Source: a virus
DNA length: 24,490 nucleotides
Reading direction: 5' to 3' (one strand)
Virus record (IMG/VR): IMGVR_UViG_3300027896_000210
Coordinates: 1-24,490 of that record
Shown here: positions 1 through 4,725 of the stretch, piece by piece
How positions within the stretch are numbered: position 1 is the first letter of the stretch
Layout of the letters: each line of letters begins with the position of its first letter
Translations under genes and position numbers: made by a program
Notes under the pieces: generated by a model
The model's database searches: none
Told to the model about the DNA's origin: nothing
What the model saw: the letters and a program-made list of their open reading frames with translations, nothing else

Positions 1-146
1 GTCAGTATGGTTATGGTGGTACATGTTTTCCTAAGGATGTAAAAGCACTTATTGGGTGTGATACAAACGAAAGAATGACAATCTTACGAGAAGTCGAACA
101 TGTTAATACACAAATTAGGTTGACAGGTGAAGGTAAGACAACGTAA
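1..146 (+). CDS. UDP-glucose/GDP-mannose dehydrogenase family, C-terminal fragment (cut by window edge)
   Basis: An open frame runs from base 3 to a TAA at 144-146; its start lies outside the window. The visible 47 residues open with QYGYGGTCFPKD, the active-site motif of UDP-glucose 6-dehydrogenase-type enzymes, in which the Cys forms the thiohemiacyl intermediate during two-step NAD-dependent oxidation of the sugar to a uronic acid. Family members normally continue for well over 100 residues after this Cys (dimerisation helix plus UDP-binding domain). Here only 39 residues follow, so the protein lacks the usual C-terminal domain. It is either a naturally short phage version or a decayed gene. 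Phages of this type often carry sugar-nucleotide enzymes, presumably to modify the host surface or glycans; that role is inference. The family call is firm from the motif; activity is uncertain. Confidence 0.75.
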   Translation, partial: QYGYGGTCFPKDVKALIGCDTNERMTILREVEHVNTQIRLTGEGKTT

Positions 147-149
147 AAT
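120..149 (+). promoter_or_regulatory. Possible sigma-70-type promoter before the cREC gene
   Basis: TTGACA (120-125), an 18-bp spacer and TAAAAT (144-149) form a good sigma-70 match inside the end of the dehydrogenase gene. The expected transcription start would fall at about 155-157, on the ATG of the next gene, which has no Shine-Dalgarno sequence. The match could be chance because the -35 box is coding sequence. Confidence 0.35.
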
Positions 150-154
150 ATATT

Positions 155-529
155 ATGAAATATCTATTCCTAGATGATGAAAGAATGCCCCGAGATGTTA
201 CATGGCTACTTATTGGCGGTGTCGGTTATTGGGGTGCAGATTGGCATATTGTCCGCTCCCTTCACGAAGCGATAGAGTGGGTTAGAAATAATGGATTTCC
301 GAATGTAATTAGTTTCGATCATGACCTCGGTGGCGAACATTATCGTGGTAATTATACGGATGGAAATACTGGATATGATTTCGCTAAATGGTTAATTGCA
401 CACGATTTGGATACCGGTGCAATGCCCGCAGATTTTAGTTTCACTGTGCATAGTCTGAATCCGATAGGTGTAATAAATATACAGACTATATTGGATAACT
501 ATATGAAATTTAAGGAGAGAGGAAAATGA
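155..529 (+). CDS. Cyclic-phosphate-processing receiver-like (cREC) domain protein
   Basis: 124 residues that fit a single small domain of the cREC family: N-terminal LFLDDERMP (D7, D8, E9, R10), SFDHDLGG (D55, H56, D57) after a second strand, and HSLNPIG (H99, N102) near the C-terminus. These acidic and His positions replace the phospho-acceptor arrangement of ordinary response-regulator receivers. The family is predicted, from comparative genomics, to act on cyclic phosphate ends of RNA or of ADP-ribose-type products. A role in RNA or NAD repair during infection is therefore inference. The ATG is 8 nt after the preceding stop and has no clear ribosome-binding site, but the family N-terminus starts here. 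The stop overlaps the next start (ATGA), so the two are translationally coupled. Confidence 0.7.
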   Translation: MKYLFLDDERMPRDVTWLLIGGVGYWGADWHIVRSLHEAIEWVRNNGFPNVISFDHDLGGEHYRGNYTDGNTGYDFAKWLIAHDLDTGAMPADFSFTVHSLNPIGVINIQTILDNYMKFKERGK

Positions 530-678
530 GCGCCGGCATATTAAGAAGTTGGTATCTATCAAAGATAGCAAAGTCTAAAAATCCTATGGAATATTTCTTT
601 GCAATGCAAGAGTTTATATTGTATGAAATGTCAATATCTAACTTTAATATTAGAAAGTATTTTCAACACTCTTTTTGA
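526..678 (+). CDS. Small 50-residue protein of unknown function
   Basis: This short frame begins in an ATGA overlap with the cREC gene and has a strong Shine-Dalgarno stretch (AAGGAGAGAGG, 512-522) 3-4 nt before its ATG. The product starts MSAGILRSWYLSKIAK and ends NIRKYFQHSF; it is basic, aromatic-rich and has no membrane segment. I do not recognise the family. The overlap and ribosome-binding site make it a credible gene despite its size. Its TGA lies inside the GATAAATA promoter-like octamer that follows. Confidence 0.6.
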   Translation: MSAGILRSWYLSKIAKSKNPMEYFFAMQEFILYEMSISNFNIRKYFQHSF

Positions 679-684
679 TAAATA
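677..684 (+). promoter_or_regulatory. Late-promoter-like octamer GATAAATA
   Basis: GATAAATA differs from the T4 late consensus TATAAATA at the first base only. It overlaps the stop codon of the 50-residue gene and precedes the structured leader and the gene at 779. It is one of eight intergenic or gene-end copies in the structural half of the window. Confidence 0.6.
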
Positions 685-763
685 AGTATAACAACTACCT
701 AAAGGACCGTTGTTACGCCGAACAGGCGTCGTGTAGGGGTGATTCGCTACCATCCCTATACTT
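684..763 (+). ncRNA. Cloverleaf-like structured RNA or structured 5' leader
   Basis: By eye this 80-nt gap folds into a four-way junction. The closing stem is AAGTATA (684-690) with TATACTT (757-763), 7 pairs. Arm 1 is ACAAC (691-695) with GTTGT (709-713). Arm 2 is ACGCC (715-719), loop GAACA, with GGCGT (725-729). Arm 3 is GGGGTG (736-741) with CATCCC (751-756), including one G-U pair. It is not a canonical tRNA: no T at the pre-anticodon position, the wrong loop size in the middle arm, no standard T-loop. It could be an independent small RNA or a leader controlling the gene at 779. Transcripts starting about 6 nt after the 677-684 octamer would lack most of the 5' strand of the closing stem. 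Confidence 0.4.
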
Positions 764-778
764 TTATTCGGAGTTGAC

Positions 779-949
779 ATGAGATTATTTGAATTATTTG
801 AAGCAAAGCCTGCAAAGAAGACACTGAAATCACCTCCACCTCGTAATTTTGTAGCTAAGAATGCCCAACGTTCTGGTGCTGGCTCCCACACCCCTAAAAA
901 GTACGATAGAAACGTAGAAAAGCGTAGAAAAGACCTAGACGAAGAATAA
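779..949 (+). CDS. Small 56-residue basic protein with capsid-targeting-like N-terminus
   Basis: The ATG is preceded by CGGAG (769-773), a good ribosome-binding site, and the frame ends with TAA at 947-949. The product begins MRLFELFEAKPAKK and is followed by a Lys/Arg/Pro-rich tail ending KRRKDLDEE. MRLFELFE-A resembles the T4 capsid-targeting sequence of internal head proteins (MKTYQEFIAE-A), which the prohead protease removes after Glu. A small basic DNA-condensing internal protein would fit, but that is inference. It sits behind a late-type octamer and the cloverleaf RNA, so late expression is likely. Confidence 0.6.
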   Translation: MRLFELFEAKPAKKTLKSPPPRNFVAKNAQRSGAGSHTPKKYDRNVEKRRKDLDEE

Positions 950-962
950 TTCCTTCACTCCT

Positions 963-970
963 GCTAAATA
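963..970 (+). promoter_or_regulatory. Variant promoter-like octamer GCTAAATA
   Basis: GCTAAATACC (963-972) lies 83 nt before the ATG at 1054. The same decamer recurs only before uvsX (18602-18611). It differs from GATAAATA at one base and may be a weaker or alternative late promoter. Confidence 0.35.
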
Positions 971-977
971 CCTTCAG

Positions 978-1033
978 AATGCACTAAGCCAAGATTAGTT
1001 GCGTTCTTAGATTGAACCTAGCTAAAATAGCTA
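978..1033 (+). promoter_or_regulatory. Leader with two hairpins upstream of the 1054 gene
   Basis: AATGCACTAA (978-987) pairs with TTAGTTGCGTT (995-1005) with one bulged base and a 7-nt loop. TAGCT (1019-1023) pairs with AGCTA (1029-1033) around AAAAT. Neither is followed by a T-run, so they are more likely leader structure than terminators. Confidence 0.35.
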
Positions 1034-1053
1034 AGTATCAGAAGGATATTATA

Positions 1054-2223
1054 ATGGCAGGAAAGAAAAAGCCCAGTGGTGTGTATGTGTGTTGGCCTAA
1101 ACCAACCTTTGCCACAGTCGTAAAAACAAACAAACATTTCAGAACAAATTTTCATGCGGCAATGATGTATGCCCATTATGAAATGACTTCCAATGAGTTG
1201 AAAAAAGAGACGATGGTATATCTAAAGAAATTAGACCCTAAACATCCACTTCTTGATAGAATTAAAGATATGGATGAAAATAGATTTGCCACTGTCGGTA
1301 AGTATATGTATATTATGAATCATGGTGGCGATATTCCGGAAGATATGATGGTTAGTTTAATGCCTCATTTGGAGAAAACAATTTGTGAAGAAGAAGCCAA
1401 AACCGCTGCACAAATCAAAGAAGCGAGCTATACTAACACGAAAAATGAAATGGTTAAGATCGCCGGAGAAAACATTAAAAATTTTGTTCCGACTATACAA
1501 GATAGACTCAGAGATAAGGCCCGCGAAGTCGCGGGTGAGGTGGAAGGGTGGTTAGATGATTTTTCTATGGACAAGAAAATGCCAGCCAAGACTATAGAAG
1601 ACTTCACAAATCTGTTCAAAACATACGAACTTAAGGCACCGCATATGCGTCATATGCAGATGATTTTTGAACGTAGAGCGGCTGAAATTGCTGAAGCAGT
1701 TGAGGGCAAAGATAAAGATCTAGCTGAAGCATATTCTAACTTTACAAAGCCCGAATTAAAGAAGCTAGATCTGTTTCACAAGAACTTATTAAAAGCAGCT
1801 GATATGATGCAGGAAGTTGCTAAGGTCGAACGTGCTCCACGTAAAAAGAAGCCTGTATCACAAGAGAAACTTGTGTCTAAAATTAAGTATAAAAAGGAAG
1901 ATCCACAATTAGGAATTGTAAGTTTAAATCCAATTCAAATTGTTGGATCTAGGGAAGTTTGGGTGTATAATACAAAGACACGCAAGATCGCGCAGTACAA
2001 GGCATTAGACGAGCGAGGCCTTAGTGTTAAAGGCGCTAGTTTGCTCAATTATTCAACTGATTCTGCAGAAAAAACAGTCCGTAAACCTGTGGAGACGCTC
2101 GCTGACTTTAAGAAGGCAAGCAAAGTAAAGCTTCGCACTTTTATGAAGGAATTAACCACTGTTGATATTCCGTGCGGTGGCAAATTAAACGAACACCATG
2201 TTATTTTAAGAGTTGATAAATGA
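1054..2223 (+). CDS. Conserved phage protein of unknown function, 389 residues
   Basis: I place the start at ATG 1054 (MAGKKKPSGVYV) because GAAGGA (1041-1046) stands 7 nt before it. A TTG at 1012 would add 14 residues with no ribosome-binding site and would run through a leader hairpin. The first two-thirds is charged and helical (residues about 30-270, rich in Lys, Glu and Met). From about residue 285 a more beta-rich region follows, with IVGSREVWVYNTKTRK and a closing NEHHVILRVDK. I recall similar C-terminal regions in marine T4-like phages, always without known function. The stop overlaps the exonuclease start (ATGA). Position in the late half suggests a virion or assembly role, unproven. 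Confidence 0.8.
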   Translation: MAGKKKPSGVYVCWPKPTFATVVKTNKHFRTNFHAAMMYAHYEMTSNELKKETMVYLKKLDPKHPLLDRIKDMDENRFATVGKYMYIMNHGGDIPEDMMVSLMPHLEKTICEEEAKTAAQIKEASYTNTKNEMVKIAGENIKNFVPTIQDRLRDKAREVAGEVEGWLDDFSMDKKMPAKTIEDFTNLFKTYELKAPHMRHMQMIFERRAAEIAEAVEGKDKDLAEAYSNFTKPELKKLDLFHKNLLKAADMMQEVAKVERAPRKKKPVSQEKLVSKIKYKKEDPQLGIVSLNPIQIVGSREVWVYNTKTRKIAQYKALDERGLSVKGASLLNYSTDSAEKTVRKPVETLADFKKASKVKLRTFMKELTTVDIPCGGKLNEHHVILRVDK

Positions 2224-2696
2224 GATTATTTCTGGACACTGAATTTACAGATCTTATTCCAGGCAATAAGCTTATTAGCATTGCTCTAGTAGATGAGAAC
2301 GAAGAGTCCTTTTATGCAGAACTTACAGATACCTATGAATTGAAAGATTGTTCGGAATTCGTTAAGGCATTTGTTCTACCATTTTTGTTTGGTGATGCGC
2401 ATTGGCAGATGACTTCCTATGACTGCGCTCTAAAATTAGGTAACTGGATTGAAGATCGTGGACCCGATTGTATTCTTGCTTGCGATAATCCCGGATGGGA
2501 TATACCACATCTGAAGAAATTATTAGAATCTTGCTGGCCAGAAAATTTGCATAAGAATCAATATCATCCCGTATATGTTCCCGCGCATATTGAAGAAGAT
2601 ATTGTATTAGAAAACGATTACTGGATTCACAATGCATTGCATGATGCATTGGTAATGAAGAAGGCAACGGATTTACAAGCTAAATTGAAATATTGA
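2220..2696 (+). CDS. DEDDh-type 3'-5' exonuclease (Rv2179c/RNase T-like)
   Basis: 158 residues with the signature of the DnaQ-like DEDDh fold: DTEF at the N-terminus (D6, E8), a middle Asp in CDNPGWDI (D89 or D94), and H137-x4-D142 in HNALHDAL. The spacing resembles the small Rv2179c-type exoribonuclease group, in which two metal ions held by the acidic residues cleave the 3' phosphodiester. The substrate (RNA or DNA) cannot be told from the sequence. It starts by ATGA overlap with the upstream gene, so it depends on coupled translation. A role in RNA turnover or nucleotide scavenging during infection is inference. Confidence 0.7.
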   Translation: MRLFLDTEFTDLIPGNKLISIALVDENEESFYAELTDTYELKDCSEFVKAFVLPFLFGDAHWQMTSYDCALKLGNWIEDRGPDCILACDNPGWDIPHLKKLLESCWPENLHKNQYHPVYVPAHIEEDIVLENDYWIHNALHDALVMKKATDLQAKLKY

Positions 2697-2702
2697 TAAA
2701 TA
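2695..2702 (+). promoter_or_regulatory. Late-promoter-like octamer GATAAATA (leaderless arrangement)
   Basis: The octamer overlaps the TGA of the exonuclease gene and is followed after 4 nt by the ATG at 2707. If the start is about 6 nt downstream, as at T4 late promoters, the message would begin at or next to the AUG. Confidence 0.6.
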
Positions 2703-2706
2703 TTTC

Positions 2707-3150
2707 ATGAGATTAGATGAAATTGAATCTCAGCCTAGATCTGAACTAGATGCTGATGCTAAAACCTATATTGTCTACGATGAGAATGGAAAAGAATTCT
2801 CCAGGCATCCCTTTCAACATGTGTGGGATTCGAGCCCTGCTATGCGTGCAGCGAAAGCCGATGTATTAAAACTGCGTACAGAATTATATAAGGTTAGATC
2901 AGCAAAGGGTAAAGAAGAAGCAGAAGCTAAACCATTATCTAGGATTGAACAAGAATATGTAGATATATTGGGTAAATGGCAAAGGTATTACGATACCATG
3001 TTTTCGAAAGATCCCAATAAGCGCCTACAGAATATTGATGATGAAACTAAAAAAGTTTATATTGACCAGATGGATAAATGGATGAAGAGGCTAGAACAAC
3101 TGAATGGTTCAGTTAGAAAATCAGTTCAGATGGGAACTCGCAAAACCTGA
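2707..3150 (+). CDS. Unknown 147-residue late protein, possibly leaderless message
   Basis: The frame starts at ATG 2707 with no Shine-Dalgarno sequence; the next in-frame Met is far inside (about residue 46), so this start is strongly preferred. The product begins MRLDEIESQPRSELDADAK, a short Met-basic-hydrophobic-Glu opening that weakly resembles a capsid-targeting peptide. The rest is a charged, mostly helical protein, with likely coiled-coil stretches around residues 50-80 (KADVLKLRTELYKVRSAK) and 110-140. I do not recognise the family. The gene has its own GATAAATA octamer and is followed by another before the neck-like gene, so it may be a monocistronic late unit. Confidence 0.7.
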   Translation: MRLDEIESQPRSELDADAKTYIVYDENGKEFSRHPFQHVWDSSPAMRAAKADVLKLRTELYKVRSAKGKEEAEAKPLSRIEQEYVDILGKWQRYYDTMFSKDPNKRLQNIDDETKKVYIDQMDKWMKRLEQLNGSVRKSVQMGTRKT

Positions 3151-3157
3151 ACATAAA

Positions 3158-3165
3158 GATAAATA
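3158..3165 (+). promoter_or_regulatory. Late-promoter-like octamer GATAAATA
   Basis: It sits 24 nt before the ATG of the neck-like gene and is followed by a hairpin that carries the ribosome-binding site in its loop. Confidence 0.6.
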
Positions 3166-3167
3166 GT

Positions 3168-3186
3168 GTATCACTGGAGTTGATAC
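3168..3186 (+). promoter_or_regulatory. Hairpin presenting the ribosome-binding site in its loop
   Basis: GTATCA (3168-3173) pairs with TGATAC (3181-3186) around the loop CTGGAGT, which holds GGAG (3176-3179), 10 nt before ATG 3190. The string CACTGGAGTT is repeated in the equivalent hairpin at 11399-11423. Confidence 0.45.
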
Positions 3187-3189
3187 GTT

Positions 3190-3942
3190 ATGTCTGCACA
3201 AGTTACACCGAGAGTTTTGTTACAACAGCAAATTGAGCTATTGCTCGGTTCGCAAATGGTCGAAATTGAACTTGACGTCGATCACATAAATCTTGCAATT
3301 ACCGTTGGTATCGAAAAATTGCGTCAGCAATCTGATGGTGCCAATTTAGAGAAAGATATTTTCCTACACATCACACGTGACATAACAGAGTATACTCTTC
3401 CAGAAGAAGTGCAAGAGGTTAGACGTCTATACCGCCGTGGTGTTGGTGCATACACTAATGGAGGTATCAATTTTGACCCGGTAGATGCTGCATTTTATAA
3501 TATATATTTGTTACAACCTAATAGATCGGGTGGATTAGCAACCTGGGACTTTTATAATGAATTTCTTAAGACTACAGAGATTTTATTTGCAAGTCAGTAT
3601 AATTTTACGTGGGATGTCAATAGTCACAAACTAACAATTATTCGTAGGCCTATGGCAGATGAAGAAGTTGTTGTAAGAGTATATGCAAAAAAATCAGAAG
3701 ACGATATAATTAACGATCCTTATGCAGGTCCCTGGTTGCGTTCTTATGCAACATCTTATTCAAAATATATGTTGGGAGAAGCTAGAGATAAGTTCCCATC
3801 CGGTTTTCCGGGACCTAACGGTAACGTAATGTTAAATGGTACCACACTGAAACAAGAAGCACAGGCAGAAATGAATAAATTAGAAATACAACTTCTAAAT
3901 CAGGTAACAGCCGGAGAAGGTTACGCATTCCTTATTGGTTAA
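3190..3942 (+). CDS. Putative neck / head-tail connector protein (gp13-like)
   Basis: 250 residues. The N-terminal half has the pattern of phage connector-completion proteins: an acidic helix (DVDHINLAITVGIEKLRQQS, about residues 28-47), a short beta region with YTLPEEVQEVRRLYR, and a C-terminal helix pair with WLRSYATSYSKYMLGEARDKF and NGTTLKQEAQAEMNKLE. I recall the same succession in proteins annotated as neck or structural proteins of environmental T4-like phages. That would make it a ring component that closes the filled head and joins it to the tail. It has its own GATAAATA and is followed by an intrinsic terminator. The gp13 assignment is by general resemblance and gene context only; other connector proteins are possible. 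Confidence 0.5.
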   Translation: MSAQVTPRVLLQQQIELLLGSQMVEIELDVDHINLAITVGIEKLRQQSDGANLEKDIFLHITRDITEYTLPEEVQEVRRLYRRGVGAYTNGGINFDPVDAAFYNIYLLQPNRSGGLATWDFYNEFLKTTEILFASQYNFTWDVNSHKLTIIRRPMADEEVVVRVYAKKSEDDIINDPYAGPWLRSYATSYSKYMLGEARDKFPSGFPGPNGNVMLNGTTLKQEAQAEMNKLEIQLLNQVTAGEGYAFLIG

Positions 3943-3952
3943 CAAAAATAGC

Positions 3953-4005
3953 AAACCCCTAAGTCGGTCCATGCATAACTACATGAACTAGCTTAGGGGT
4001 TTTTT
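3953..4005 (+). terminator. Intrinsic terminator that also encloses the next gene's ribosome-binding site
   Basis: AAACCCCTAAG (3953-3963) pairs perfectly with CTTAGGGGTTT (3992-4002). The 28-nt loop contains CATG repeats (3970-3973 and 3982-3985) able to pair, and T's continue to 4005. The AGGGG of the 3' strand (3995-3999) is the only Shine-Dalgarno-like sequence for the ATG at 4006. Confidence 0.75.
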
Positions 4006-4638
4006 ATGATTGTAGGCCTAATTGGATTTATTAATAGTGGTAAAGGTACTGTTGCATCACAACTTGTAAATGAATATAATTTCAGACAAGATAGCTTTGC
4101 AGCAGGTTTAAAAGATGCTTGTGCGGTCATTTTTGATTGGCCTCGACATTTGCTCGAAGGTGATACAACAGAATCTCGCGAATGGCGAGAAGTTGTTGAT
4201 CCATGGTGGTCAGAAAAATTAAACATGCCGTCATTTAGCCCGCGCCTTGCATTACAGGTAGTCGGCACAGATTCCCTAAGAACACACTTCCATGAAGATC
4301 TCTGGTTTTTAACACTTCAGAATAGAATTAGAAAAAATCCAAATCAACACGTGGTTATTAGTGATGTTCGTTTCCCTAATGAAATTAAATTCATCCAAGA
4401 AACTGGTGGGACATTGATTAGAGTAAATCGTGGACCAACACCAGTCTGGTACGAAACCGCTATTATGGCGAATAAAGGTAATTCTATAGCCAAAGAAGTA
4501 ATGAAACAGACTTATTCTGCAGCACATTTAAGTGAATGGGCGTGGGTGGGGTCAAAAATTGACTATGAGCTAAATAACGATAGTACAATCGAATTTCTTC
4601 AAGGTCAGGTAAAGGAAGTCATAACCAAGATATTGTAA
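4006..4638 (+). CDS. 1: Deoxynucleoside monophosphate kinase (T4 gene 1-like)
   Basis: 210 residues resembling T4 gp1, which phosphorylates dNMPs (including modified ones in T4) to dNDPs for the phage nucleotide pool. The N-terminal GFINSGKGT (residues 7-15) is the P-loop with Lys13. Further pieces typical of the family are DSFAAGLKDACA, the lid-region basic residues around WREVVDPWW, LALQVVGTDSLR, and VVISDVRFPNE, which carries the Walker B-like Asp. The ATG follows a terminator directly. There is no promoter-like octamer of its own, so it should be expressed only by read-through, with its ribosome-binding site in the terminator stem. This is a metabolic gene placed among late structural genes. 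Confidence 0.85.
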   Translation: MIVGLIGFINSGKGTVASQLVNEYNFRQDSFAAGLKDACAVIFDWPRHLLEGDTTESREWREVVDPWWSEKLNMPSFSPRLALQVVGTDSLRTHFHEDLWFLTLQNRIRKNPNQHVVISDVRFPNEIKFIQETGGTLIRVNRGPTPVWYETAIMANKGNSIAKEVMKQTYSAAHLSEWAWVGSKIDYELNNDSTIEFLQGQVKEVITKIL

Positions 4639-4677
4639 GTCTGGTACTTGATTTGCCGTGTATTTAACGCCCTTCTT

Positions 4678-4685
4678 GATAAATA
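4678..4685 (+). promoter_or_regulatory. Late-promoter-like octamer GATAAATA before the tail sheath
   Basis: It stands 40 nt before the sheath ATG. It is followed by a small hairpin, AAGAA (4694-4698) with TTCTT (4704-4708), and a strong AAAGGAG (4710-4716). Confidence 0.65.
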
Positions 4686-4725
4686 CTACTAACAAGAAGC
4701 TAATTCTTTAAAGGAGTTAAATTAT

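Noticed and set aside
684-763. Canonical tRNA gene
   Set aside because: The cloverleaf shape is there, but the middle loop, T-loop and invariant positions (pre-anticodon T, GG in the D-loop, TTC-A in the T-loop) do not fit.
1012-1053. TTG start extending the 389-residue protein by 14 residues
   Set aside because: No ribosome-binding site, overlaps a leader hairpin, and ATG 1054 has GAAGGA in place.
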